A stretch of DNA of 64,000 nucleotides. Source: Denitrobaculum tricleocarpae. GTDB lineage: Bacteria > Pseudomonadota > Alphaproteobacteria > Kiloniellales > Kiloniellaceae. The notes under the pieces were generated by a model. The model saw only the letters and a program-made list of their open reading frames with translations. It made no database searches and had not been told where the DNA came from. The stretch is from assembly GCF_007004665.1 (NCBI RefSeq), contig NZ_ML660058.1, positions 62,001 through 126,000 on the forward strand, in the 5' to 3' direction. Positions 49,423 to 58,126 of the stretch are shown in pieces. Position 1 is the stretch's first letter. The number at the start of each line of letters is the position of its first letter. The position numbers and the translations under genes were made by a program.

Positions 49423-50022
49423 CTATGACTCAAATGGCAGGGGACCTCTGCGATGGCGTTCGACCGCACCATTGAGAACCGTGTCTGTCGGGTAGTGGCT
49501 CATATAGGTGAATGCGGCCTGAAACTGCCAGAATTTGGGGAAATAGATCTGGCGCATGTAGCGCTGCACGCCGTGTCTGTCGATGAAGCGGTGCGCCTTC
49601 TGCATGTCGTTGTAACCGCTGTCGGGTGCGTGGTCGGCTTCGCCGTGATAGGCCTTCAGTGGCGCGTTGAGCCGGATCGAGACGAACTGATCGAGATGGC
49701 GCGGCGAATTGTTGCTCCAGTCATGCCGCACGGCCAGCATCTTATGCAGATAGCTTTTGCCTTCTGCGCGCTCCATGGTGACGGCGCCTTTTATGCCGAT
49801 GTAGTCAAGGACCTGCTTCATTTCATAGGGGGTGAACCACCATTCGCCGAAGCGCCTTCGGGAATCGTGGTAGAGACGGAACAACACCGTGTTTGCGGGA
49901 ACCTCGACGATCTGCGGATCGACAATACCGCCGCTGCGCCCTCCGGCGTCGTCAAAGCCGCGCACCGTCAAAAGCGTCTGTGTCGCCAGCGGTGGTTCAA
50001 AAAATCTGTCGTTCGCAGCCAT
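49423..50022 (-). CDS. Uncharacterised protein in the hut locus
   Basis: A 199-residue soluble protein ([20 protein letters not shown]...) that I do not recognise. It is rich in aromatic residues ([35 protein letters not shown]) and histidines, has no signal peptide or membrane helix, and no Cys cluster. It lies between hutU (downstream, same strand) and the livF-like gene, inside the pair of 21-nt repeats. A role in histidine or urocanate metabolism is only an inference from position. Confidence 0.7.
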   Translation of the reverse strand: MAANDRFFEPPLATQTLLTVRGFDDAGGRSGGIVDPQIVEVPANTVLFRLYHDSRRRFGEWWFTPYEMKQVLDYIGIKGAVTMERAEGKSYLHKMLAVRHDWSNNSPRHLDQFVSIRLNAPLKAYHGEADHAPDSGYNDMQKAHRFIDRHGVQRYMRQIYFPKFWQFQAAFTYMSHYPTDTVLNGAVERHRRGPLPFES

Positions 50023-50231
50023 TCTTCATGTCCTTGAGGTTTTCCAATTGATCGCGGTCAACAACCGGGGCCAATGATCAGGCTCGATCCTGCCACAGCG
50101 GCGGCCCGGCATTCTGAAGCTGCCGGTGAATCACGCAAATATCAAAATTGGGGCACGGGACCGGGATACGGGACTGGGGCAGGGTGTTGGAGCGGAGCCG
50201 CCGGGAAGCCAGGTCTCCCCGGACGGTTTCC

Positions 50232-50252
50232 TGAAGCTCAACAGACCCTAGT
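50232..50252. repeat. 21-nt direct repeat, copy 2 (livF-like 3' end)
   Basis: Differs from copy 1 by a single base (G for C at the fifth position) and likewise contains the stop codon of the gene at 50248. Confidence 0.75.
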
Positions 50253-50955
50253 TCGTCAGGCCGAGATAAGCCTCGATCAGCTTGGGATCCTTGCGCGCTT
50301 CCTCCGCGGAACCCATCCAGACGCTGCGTCCCGATTCCAGCACGCAGACCTGATCGGCGACGGCCAGGGCGCGCTGGGTGTTCTGTTCAACCAGCAGGAT
50401 GGTGATGCCGCGCGCCTTGAGCTTTTCGATGGCGTCGTAGCAGACGTCGACGATCTTGGGCATCAGGCCCAGGGAGACCTCGTCGATCATCAGGAACTTC
50501 GGATCCGCCATCAGGGCCCGCCCGATGGCCAGCATCTGCTGCTCACCGCCGGAGAGGGACCCGGCGCGCTGGGCGATGCGCTCTTTCAGGCGCGGGAAGG
50601 TTTCCAGCACCATGGCTTTGGCCTCGGCTTCCGCGCTGCGCGGGCGGGAATAGCCGCCCATGGTCAGGTTTTCCTCCACCGACATATCAGCGAAAAGTCG
50701 GCGGCCCTCCGGCGCCAGCGCGATCCCCTCGGTTACCCTCCGGCTGGCAGGCAGTTTCGAGATATCCCGTCCGTCGAAGGAGATCGATCCGCCCTGCAGC
50801 TCGACCTGACCCGCGATCGTCATGATGGTCGAGGTTTTGCCCGCGCCGTTGGCGCCGACCAGCGCGAAGATCTGGCCCTGGGGAATCTTAAGACTGAGGC
50901 CGTGCACGGCGGTAAAGGCGCCATAGCCGCACTTCAGGTTTTCCAGCTTAAGCAT
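50248..50955 (-). CDS. Branched-chain-type ABC transporter, ATP-binding protein (LivF-like)
   Basis: A 235-residue ATPase. Walker A is GANGAGKTS near 36-44, the signature is LSGGEQQMLAIGRAL, and Walker B is KFLMIDEVSLGL. Start at 50955 (MLKLENLKCGYGAF). It overlaps the livG-like gene by 8 bases. Last gene of the five-gene transporter operon. The HutC-type operator in front of the operon suggests control by histidine or urocanate. Confidence 0.9.
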   Translation of the reverse strand: MLKLENLKCGYGAFTAVHGLSLKIPQGQIFALVGANGAGKTSTIMTIAGQVELQGGSISFDGRDISKLPASRRVTEGIALAPEGRRLFADMSVEENLTMGGYSRPRSAEAEAKAMVLETFPRLKERIAQRAGSLSGGEQQMLAIGRALMADPKFLMIDEVSLGLMPKIVDVCYDAIEKLKARGITILLVEQNTQRALAVADQVCVLESGRSVWMGSAEEARKDPKLIEAYLGLTN

Positions 50956-51721
50956 GAGCGGGCTCCTCGCGCTCGGCAACCGAGCCCAGATAAGCCGCCT
51001 GCACCGCCGGGTCGTCCATGACCCTGCGCGGATCGCCGGCGGCAAGGTTGCGGCCGTTGTCGAGAACAACGAGGCGTTGGCAGATGCGCAGGACCTCGCT
51101 CAGGTTATGTTCGATCAGGATGATGGAAAGGCCGTCCCGGTTGAGGGCAACGATGGTGTCGGCCAGGCGCCCCGCCTCCAGGTGATTGAGACCCGCCAGC
51201 GGCTCGTCGAGCAACAGCAGCTTCGGATCGAGCGCCAGGGCGCGGGCGACCTCCAGGCGTTTCAGCATGCCCAGCGGGAGAGATGAGGGCTCGGACTCCG
51301 CCATTTCTTCGATGCCCACCCTCTGCAAGAGTTCACGGGCGCGTTCGCGTTCCGCGTCCCGATGCCGGTGGCCAAGCGCGCCCAGGGGCGAGAGGGTTTT
51401 TGCGTGGCCCGCGGCGAGGGTGACGTTATCGATGACGGACATGCTGCGGAAAGGGCGCACGATCTGCTGGGAGAGACCAAGACCCAGGCGCACACGCTGA
51501 TGCGTTGGCAGTTTCGTGATGACGCGACCCTGCAGTGTGACGTCGCCTTCCTGGGGCGTGACCACGCCGGTGATGCTGCGCATCATGGTCGTCTTGCCCG
51601 CGCCGTTGGGGCCCAGCAAGCCGAGCAACTCGCCCGGCTGCAGGTCGAAACCGGCGTCTTCCAGGGCGGTGACGCCGCCGAAGCGCACCGTCACGCCCTT
51701 GACCGAGAGCAGCGCCGTCAT
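50948..51721 (-). CDS. Branched-chain-type ABC transporter, ATP-binding protein (LivG-like)
   Basis: A 257-residue ATPase with Walker A GPNGAGKTT, the signature region LPLGMLKRLEVARAL and Walker B LLLLDEPLAGLN. It shares a 4-base overlap with the permease gene upstream (ATGA) and an 8-base overlap with the next ATPase. Confidence 0.9.
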   Translation of the reverse strand: MTALLSVKGVTVRFGGVTALEDAGFDLQPGELLGLLGPNGAGKTTMMRSITGVVTPQEGDVTLQGRVITKLPTHQRVRLGLGLSQQIVRPFRSMSVIDNVTLAAGHAKTLSPLGALGHRHRDAERERARELLQRVGIEEMAESEPSSLPLGMLKRLEVARALALDPKLLLLDEPLAGLNHLEAGRLADTIVALNRDGLSIILIEHNLSEVLRICQRLVVLDNGRNLAAGDPRRVMDDPAVQAAYLGSVAEREEPAHA

Positions 51722-52581
51722 GACGGGTCTCCCGAAGCCGCGGTCCGGTTCCGCCGCTTCAGGGCCGTGACCATACCGGCCATGCCGTTGGGGCTGAAGC
51801 GCATCACCGTGAAGAGCAGCGCGCCGTAGAGGAGAAGTTTGTAATCCGAGATGAACTGCAGCCAGAGCGGCAGGACCGAGAGCACGGCGGCGGCCAGGAT
51901 CACACCCCAGACCGACCCAATGCCGCCGACCACCACCATGGCCAGGACCGTGATGGATTCCACGAAACCGAAGCTGTCCGGGTCGATAAAGCGGATGTTG
52001 TGGGCATAGAGGCCGCCCGCCAGACCGGCCAGCGCCGTGCCCATGGCGAAGGCGGCGAGCTTGTAACGCGCCACGTCGATGCCCAGCATCCGCGCCGTGT
52101 CTTCATCGTCGGCGACGGAATCGAAGACATAGCCCATCCAGGAGCGTTTGAGGTAGAGGCTTAAGGCGGTGACGGCGGCGGCGATGATCAGCACCAGGGC
52201 CATGAAGGCGGGCTTGGAAAGACCGCTGCTCGGGATGCCGGAAAGGCCCATCTCGCCGCCCAGAAAATCCTGCTGCCGGACGATCCCCAGAAAGAGGAAG
52301 CCCACGCCCATGGTGGTGATGGCGAGGAAGTCGTGCCGCACCCGCAGCGAGGCCAGACCGACCACCACGCCGATCATACCCGCCAGCAGGAAACCGGCGG
52401 CGAGGGCGAGCGGGAAGGGCAGGCCGCTCTTGGTGATCATGGCCGCGCAGTAGGCGCCGATGCCGTAAAACGCCGCGTGCCCCAGACTGATCTGTCCGCA
52501 GAAGCCGGTGATGAGGTTCAGGCTGAGGGCAAAGATCACGGCGATGCCCATGGCGGTCAGAAGTGTGATTTCATAAGCCAT
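51718..52581 (-). CDS. Branched-chain-type ABC transporter, permease (LivM-like)
   Basis: A 287-residue membrane protein with about eight hydrophobic segments and the LivM signature region (CGQISLGHAAFYGIGAYCAA). It pairs with the LivH-like permease 9 bases upstream. No extra domain is present. Confidence 0.9.
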   Translation of the reverse strand: MAYEITLLTAMGIAVIFALSLNLITGFCGQISLGHAAFYGIGAYCAAMITKSGLPFPLALAAGFLLAGMIGVVVGLASLRVRHDFLAITTMGVGFLFLGIVRQQDFLGGEMGLSGIPSSGLSKPAFMALVLIIAAAVTALSLYLKRSWMGYVFDSVADDEDTARMLGIDVARYKLAAFAMGTALAGLAGGLYAHNIRFIDPDSFGFVESITVLAMVVVGGIGSVWGVILAAAVLSVLPLWLQFISDYKLLLYGALLFTVMRFSPNGMAGMVTALKRRNRTAASGDPS

Positions 52582-52590
52582 AAGAGCCCC

Positions 52591-53451
52591 CTATCCCTTC
52601 CCGAAGAGGCCCTGAGGCCGCAACATCAGGACCGCGATCAGGAAGGCGAAGGCAATGGCGTCCCGGTCGAGCAGATTGCCCAGATAGATCGTGCCGTAGG
52701 CCTCGATGACGCCCAGCGCCAGGGCCGCGATCAGGGTGCCGCGCAGATCGCCGAGGCCGCCCAGGACGATGATCGCCAGGGCTTTGTAGCTGGGCACGCT
52801 GCCCATGGTCGGCTCCACCAGATTGTTCAGCAGGGCGACCATGACGCCCGCGGCGGCGGCCAGGGCCGAGCCGACGAAAAAGTTGATGTCGCGAATACGC
52901 CCGATATTGACTCCGAAGGCTTCGGCCATCTTTGGATCGGTGACCGTCGCGCGGGAGGCGGTGCCGATACGGGTGCGGAGGGTCAGCAGCGCCAGGCCGC
53001 CGATCAGAACCAGCGCGCCGATCATGGTCGCCAGTTCGGCCTCTTTCAGATTGACGCCGAAGACGGCAACCGGATCTTGCAGAGGCGGCGCAGTAAAGGA
53101 AAGGCCGTAGGGGCCGAAGATCAGGCGGAAGAGTTCTTCCATCATGATGAAGAGGCCGATGGATGCGATCAGGGCAACGTAGGGCGGCCGGCTCAGCAGC
53201 GGCTGGTAACAGGTGCGGTAGATGCCGATGCCGAGCAGACCCATGGCCGGCATGGCGACCAGAAGCGCCAGCAGCAGGCTTCCCGTGGCATTGGTCACGA
53301 TCACGCCGATGTATCCGCCCAGGGTAAAGAGCCCGGCGTGGGCCACATGGAGGATGCGCAGCAGACCGTAAACCAGGGTCAGGCCGACCGCGATCAGAGC
53401 GTAGATGCTGCCCTGCACCAGGCCTTGCAGCAGGAGTTCGAAAGCGAGCAT
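52591..53451 (-). CDS. Branched-chain-type ABC transporter, permease (LivH-like)
   Basis: A 286-residue permease with about eight membrane helices and the LivH-type start (FELLLQGLVQGSIYALIAVGLTLVYG...). Located 101 bp after the binding-protein gene, with a stem-loop in that gap, and directly before the LivM-like gene. Confidence 0.9.
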   Translation of the reverse strand: MLAFELLLQGLVQGSIYALIAVGLTLVYGLLRILHVAHAGLFTLGGYIGVIVTNATGSLLLALLVAMPAMGLLGIGIYRTCYQPLLSRPPYVALIASIGLFIMMEELFRLIFGPYGLSFTAPPLQDPVAVFGVNLKEAELATMIGALVLIGGLALLTLRTRIGTASRATVTDPKMAEAFGVNIGRIRDINFFVGSALAAAAGVMVALLNNLVEPTMGSVPSYKALAIIVLGGLGDLRGTLIAALALGVIEAYGTIYLGNLLDRDAIAFAFLIAVLMLRPQGLFGKG

Positions 53452-53491
53452 TCAGCGGGCCTTGCGGGGGAGACGGATGACGGGAACAGAA

Positions 53492-53543
53492 AAGGCCGTC
53501 CCACCCGCGGTCCGCACTCGGGACAGCGCCGGGGGACGGCCTT
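53492..53543 (-). terminator. Stem-loop between binding-protein and permease genes
   Basis: An 11-bp stem, AAGGCCGTCCC / GGGACGGCCTT, with a 30-base loop, followed on the minus strand by TTCTG. It lies right after the binding-protein stop, so it is probably a partial terminator or stabilising hairpin favouring the binding protein. Confidence 0.65.
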
Positions 53544-53552
53544 GGAACAGGC

Positions 53553-54713
53553 TTACTTCTCAGGCGGGGCCAGTAGGTCCGGGTCATTGATGATCGAATG
53601 GCGGTGCCAGTTGCCGTCCTTGACCACCTGCACCTGGACGTCCTTGCGGACTTCGCCCAGGCCGTTGAAGGAGATGGTGCCGGTGGAGGCTTCGAGCGTC
53701 AGCCCGGCGACGGCGTCGCGGATCGCTTTGGGATCTTCGCTGCCCGCCTCGCGCAGAGCCGCGATCGCGACCTTCATGGCGGTATGGCCGGAGGCCGCGA
53801 CCATGTCGGCCTTGTATCCGGCTTTTTCCTCGAAGGCGGCGATGAAGTCCTTGGCTTCCGGAGAGTCCGAATCCCGGTCCAGCGAAGTGGTGATGATCAC
53901 GCCTTCCGAGGCGCCGCCCGCGATCTCGATGAACTTCTGGGAATCGTAGCCTTCCTGCCCGATAACCGGCACTTCGATGCCGCCGGAACGAAGCTGTGAG
54001 ACCAGGGGGCCGGCGGTGAAGAAATAGCCCGAGGCGTAGATTGCGTCGGGGGCGTCGGACTTTACCTTGGCCACGATGGGACCGAACTGACGGTCTTTGA
54101 TCGAGTACTCGTATTCGCTGATGATCTCGATGCCGAATTGCTCCGCGGCTTCCTTGAAGCCGTTGGCCAGGGATTGGCCGAAATCGTTTTTCAGCGTAAT
54201 CAGGGTGACTTTCTTTTTGCCCAGGCTTTCGCCGATCAGCTTCGCGCCGGCGCGGCCCTGGACTTCGCCGACAAAGGAGGTGCGGAAGACGTAGTCGCCC
54301 GAGCGGGTGATTTCCGGGTGCACGGCAAAGGCCGAGATGTAGGGCACGCCCGCCTCCTGGAAGACACCGGCGGCGGCCCGGGTCGCGCCGGAATAGCTGC
54401 CCGAGATCGCGATCTTGACTTCGTCCTGCTCGACCAGCTTGGTGGCGATGGGCACAGCGGACTTGGGCGAAGCCTGATCGTCGTAGATCACCAACTCGAC
54501 CGTCTTGCCGTTGACGCCGCCATTGGCGTTGGCCTGTTCTGCCGCGAGCTGCGCACCGATCAGCGCCGAGGTGCCGTCGGCGGCGGCAAAGCCGGTCTGC
54601 GGCACATTGATCCCGATCTTGATACTGTCGGACTGGGCGATTCCAGCCGTGCCAAAAACCATCGTACTTACAGCCGTGGCGAGGGCGACCCGCTTGAAAA
54701 AGTTTTCCTGCAT
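53553..54713 (-). CDS. Branched-chain-type ABC transporter, substrate-binding protein
   Basis: A 386-residue LivK-type periplasmic binding protein with a signal peptide at about 1-27. The type 1 periplasmic fold begins KIGINVPQTGFAAADGTSAL and continues with the conserved domain order. Ligand not determinable by sequence. The HutC-type operator 126 bases upstream points to histidine, urocanate or a breakdown product rather than leucine. GGGAAACGAGACTG precedes the ATG. Confidence 0.9.
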   Translation of the reverse strand: MQENFFKRVALATAVSTMVFGTAGIAQSDSIKIGINVPQTGFAAADGTSALIGAQLAAEQANANGGVNGKTVELVIYDDQASPKSAVPIATKLVEQDEVKIAISGSYSGATRAAAGVFQEAGVPYISAFAVHPEITRSGDYVFRTSFVGEVQGRAGAKLIGESLGKKKVTLITLKNDFGQSLANGFKEAAEQFGIEIISEYEYSIKDRQFGPIVAKVKSDAPDAIYASGYFFTAGPLVSQLRSGGIEVPVIGQEGYDSQKFIEIAGGASEGVIITTSLDRDSDSPEAKDFIAAFEEKAGYKADMVAASGHTAMKVAIAALREAGSEDPKAIRDAVAGLTLEASTGTISFNGLGEVRKDVQVQVVKDGNWHRHSIINDPDLLAPPEK

Positions 54714-55441
54714 ATCAGTCTCGTTTCCCTGATGAATCGCTGCAGCGCTGGTTTATGCCAGTCCGAACGGGCAAGGCGAGCGCTTGCATCATCCGTCTAT
54801 TTTCGCAGCGGTTTTTTTGTGAAGCATCATGCTGCCTCACTTGTATATACAAGTATAGGCAAGGAAATTTTCACGAGTCAAATCGCCGTAATGCCTCGGC
54901 GTCGCCTGTTCGCTGCAGTGCAACAGCCCTACCGTGTAGTCTAACCGGTGATGCTACCAATAGCAGTTCCAACTGCGGCGCGCCGACTGACGGAACGGCT
55001 TGATTATCCCGGGTCTTGAGTGTTCTGGAGGAGACTGTCTGGCGTCTGCGCGCAAGGTGCGGCAGTCGCGAGTACATGGCTGGTACAATTGGAAGAAGAA
55101 GCAACACGAAGTGCAATTTACGTCAAAAGGAGAACCTGGAAAAAAAGTTGGTTTTTGACTGAAGTTTTAGACTGTTAAGGCTGAGATTTAACCTGCTGTT
55201 AAGTGGAAAGTGGCTTGCTTGAAGGGGGCAGCTGGGTTCGCGCCAGGGTTTCATTTAAAACTTGTCATGAGACCTTTCGTCTCGAAACGGGGGGCATCTG
55301 TGTTGAAGAAGACTTTCGCCGGCTAAGCAGGGTTTTGTTCGATCCCATAAGAGAGCTGGACGCGAATACCTGCTGAATAGTTATAGTTGTATTATCCGAT
55401 TGTCGAGGCGTCACGGTCGGATTGGCAAGGGAAGAGAAGCC
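54714..55441. other. Divergent intergenic region transporter / chemoreceptor
   Basis: About 730 bases between divergent genes. The left end holds the HutC-type operator at 54839-54854. The rest, 54860-55440, includes AT-rich stretches (55120-55260) but no supported gene. A leader with AAGGGAAGAGAAG precedes the chemoreceptor start. Confidence 0.5.
54839..54854. promoter_or_regulatory. HutC-type operator before the ABC transporter operon
   Basis: A 16-bp perfect palindrome, ACTTGTATATACAAGT, 126 bases upstream of the binding-protein start. The core is identical to the hutH and hutU sites. It ties a branched-chain-type transporter to histidine utilisation. Confidence 0.78.
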
Positions 55442-57199
55442 ATGCTGCGGAAGATCAGGAATCTCAGTGTCGGAAACAAAGTCCTCGCGATCGTCGGCTT
55501 TTGCCTCCTGGCGCTCGCCTTCGTCGCAGGAATCGCCATCACGCAGATGTCGAGAATCGCTGTGGAAATCGAGACCGTTGCCGAGCAAGACATCCCTCTG
55601 ACCGAGATCATCAGCAAAATCACGGTTCACCAACTCGAGCAGGCCATCGAGTTCGAACGGGCTCTGCGGTATGGCGCCACAATGGGTGATGACGCCCACA
55701 CGCAGGAGAAGTTTGAAAAGGCAGTCTCCAGGTTCGAAGCGTTGGCTCATCAAGTGGATGAAGAAATCCTGCAGGGCGAGGAACTGGCGGCTGAAGCCTT
55801 GAAACTGGCGCACAACCCAATCGAAGAGAAGGAATTCAAACACATCCTGGACGTTCTGAAGGATGTTGAGGCCCATCACGCTGCATTCGACAAACAGGTG
55901 TTCGCGATTTTCGCCCTCTTGTCTGCCGGCGAGATCGCGCAGGCAATGACCATGGAAGAGCCGATCGAAGCGGCGGAAGAAGAACTCAATCACGAACTGG
56001 AAGAACTGCAGGCCGAAATTGTGCGCTTTACCGGCGAGGCCATGTTGACTGTCGACGCGCATGAAAAGCAAACGCTGCACACGCTGATCGGAATCTCCGC
56101 CGCAGCGTTTGTCGTCAGCCTGTTACTATCGGTGCTGTTGGTTCGCCTGGTCATTTCCGGGCCGCTCTGCGAACTCGTGGGTGCCCTCAAAGAGCTCATT
56201 GCCGGAAACACGGACGTGTCGGTGCAGGTCAGATCCGATGATGAAATCGGCCTGGTGGCCGGTGCGCTCGAGCTCTTTCGGGAAAAGCTGATCGAGAACA
56301 AGGAACTGGAGGCCGAGGCAGCCCGTGAGAAAGAGCGCGCGGAACAGGCTCGCCGACAGACACTGTTGAACATGGCGGACGATCTTGAAAACTCGGTCGG
56401 CGAAATCGTTCAGGTGGTGACCTCGGCTTCGACCGAGTTGCAGTCTTCGGCGCAGGTCATGACCTCGGCCGTGGAGGAAACCTCCGCGCAGGCCGCGGCT
56501 GTGGCGGCGGCATCGGAGGAAGCGACCACGAACGTCAACACCGTGGCAAGCGCGACCGAGGAGCTATCGAGTTCGATCAGCGAGATCACCCGCCAGGTCG
56601 ATCAGTCCGCGTCGATCACCGGCACGGCGGTCGACGAAGCCAGCAGAACTTCCGCGACTGTCAAGGATATGGCGGAGATGGCAGCGAAGGTCGGCGAAGT
56701 CGTCGATCTGATCAATGAGATTGCAGAGCAGACGAATCTCCTGGCGCTGAATGCAACCATCGAGGCCGCGCGGGCGGGAGACGCCGGAAAGGGCTTCGCC
56801 GTCGTTGCCTCCGAAGTTAAAAACCTCGCGACCCAGACCGCGCGTGCGACGCAGGAGATCGCAAGCCACGTATCCGGTATGCAAAGCGTGACCCTGAGTA
56901 CGACCAGGGCGATCGAGAGCTTTAGCTCGACCGTCAATCAGGTGAGCGAGATTTCGGGCAACATTGCCGCCGCCGTCGAGGAGCAAAGTATGGCGACCAA
57001 TGAAATCGCCCGAAATATCCAGGAGGCAGCGGAGGGAACGCAGGAGGTGACGTCGAACATCTCGGGCGTCAACGACGCGGCACATGAATCGGGACATGCC
57101 GCCAGTCAGGTGCTTCAGGCATCAGGCGAGCTCTCTACACAGTCGGTGATCCTGCAGCAGGAAGTTGACCGCTTTCTCTCCGAAATTCGGGCGGCGTAA
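55442..57199 (+). CDS. Methyl-accepting chemotaxis protein
   Basis: A 585-residue chemoreceptor with a first membrane helix at about 15-32, a compact helical periplasmic domain (about 33-200, four-helix-bundle type), a second helix near 205-225, a HAMP domain and the signalling hairpin [37 protein letters not shown]. Start at 55442 ([15 protein letters not shown]) after GGGAAGAGAAG. Smaller than the other two receptors in the window. It is divergent from the HutC-controlled transporter, so histidine or urocanate is a natural ligand to test. Confidence 0.93.
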   Translation: MLRKIRNLSVGNKVLAIVGFCLLALAFVAGIAITQMSRIAVEIETVAEQDIPLTEIISKITVHQLEQAIEFERALRYGATMGDDAHTQEKFEKAVSRFEALAHQVDEEILQGEELAAEALKLAHNPIEEKEFKHILDVLKDVEAHHAAFDKQVFAIFALLSAGEIAQAMTMEEPIEAAEEELNHELEELQAEIVRFTGEAMLTVDAHEKQTLHTLIGISAAAFVVSLLLSVLLVRLVISGPLCELVGALKELIAGNTDVSVQVRSDDEIGLVAGALELFREKLIENKELEAEAAREKERAEQARRQTLLNMADDLENSVGEIVQVVTSASTELQSSAQVMTSAVEETSAQAAAVAAASEEATTNVNTVASATEELSSSISEITRQVDQSASITGTAVDEASRTSATVKDMAEMAAKVGEVVDLINEIAEQTNLLALNATIEAARAGDAGKGFAVVASEVKNLATQTARATQEIASHVSGMQSVTLSTTRAIESFSSTVNQVSEISGNIAAAVEEQSMATNEIARNIQEAAEGTQEVTSNISGVNDAAHESGHAASQVLQASGELSTQSVILQQEVDRFLSEIRAA

Positions 57200-57249
57200 C
57201 CGGAGCAACCGGTGCTTTCGGTCGCGTCGGATCCTGAGCCCCGGCCCAT

Positions 57250-58041
57250 TCAGTTCACGCTGCCTCTGTAGAGAGCGACCTGCATACCGCCGGTCAAAGG
57301 TTGCGAGAGCTCCGCAACCATGTTTCTGCCTGCGGTGTTCGGGTTGCCGAATTTATTTGCGACGACGCTCAACACACCATTTTTTCCCCGTCCCGCCATG
57401 TTGCAAAAAACCATGGCGCCCCCATCGGTGGAGGCGGCGATGGACATGGGGGAGGGCGCGGCGCCGTCGGCGATCAGGATATGGACGTCGACCGTGGCAT
57501 TGCCCAGGCTCGATTTGAGCATCTTGTGACCATGATCCAGGCAGATATCGATACCGAAATCCAAATTGGCATGGGCAAAAGTCGCGCCGTAGTCCTTGGA
57601 TTTGTAATCGTCAGTCGACTGATAGGTGTCGTTGGTTTGCTTGTAGTACTTGTGAATGATCCGACCGTTGGCCGCGATCGGGCAGACATTGTAGTACTTG
57701 CGCTTGGAAAACCCGCGCGCTTTAGAGTAGGCAATCGAGCCGGGAATGATCAGCATGTTCGGGTAGCTTTTCGAAGACTGCGCGATTTTGTCGTAGAGGC
57801 TGTGTTTCTGGCTGCGGGAGAGGGACGTGATCGCGGTTCCGCCTTTTTCGGTGATGCTGTGACCGGAAAAATAGTATTCGGGCGCGACGAACATCTTAAG
57901 TTCCTTGCCGTTGCCATACTGGCTCATCATAGCGTCGGCTCGTGAGAGAGCATCGTCGAACTGGTCGTAACTGCCGCTGTCGGCGCCTCCGAAGTCTGCG
58001 ACGTTGTCGAACTCGATCATTGCGGCGAGGATCTCGGTCAT
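57250..58041 (-). CDS. Divergent nitrilase-superfamily (CN hydrolase) enzyme
   Basis: A 263-residue protein with the nitrilase-superfamily triad in order: Glu55 in FVAPEYYFSG, Lys131 (or Lys134) in IIHKYYKQTND, and Cys167 in FGIDICLDHG. The flanking sequence is unlike ordinary nitrilases or amidases, and it has no signal peptide or membrane segment. The start at 58041 has GGGAG before it. It lies 85 bp after the DUF3137 genes on the same strand and probably belongs to that operon. An amidase or N-acyl/N-carbamoyl hydrolase activity is likely, but the substrate is unknown. Confidence 0.75.
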   Translation of the reverse strand: MTEILAAMIEFDNVADFGGADSGSYDQFDDALSRADAMMSQYGNGKELKMFVAPEYYFSGHSITEKGGTAITSLSRSQKHSLYDKIAQSSKSYPNMLIIPGSIAYSKARGFSKRKYYNVCPIAANGRIIHKYYKQTNDTYQSTDDYKSKDYGATFAHANLDFGIDICLDHGHKMLKSSLGNATVDVHILIADGAAPSPMSIAASTDGGAMVFCNMAGRGKNGVLSVVANKFGNPNTAGRNMVAELSQPLTGGMQVALYRGSVN

Positions 58042-58126
58042 GCGGTCTCCCGGTTAAAGCTGTCCCGTGTCACATTGAAGCCGCCCGCGGCCTTCGGCTG
58101 AAGACTCCCGGCCTGAACACACGAGG

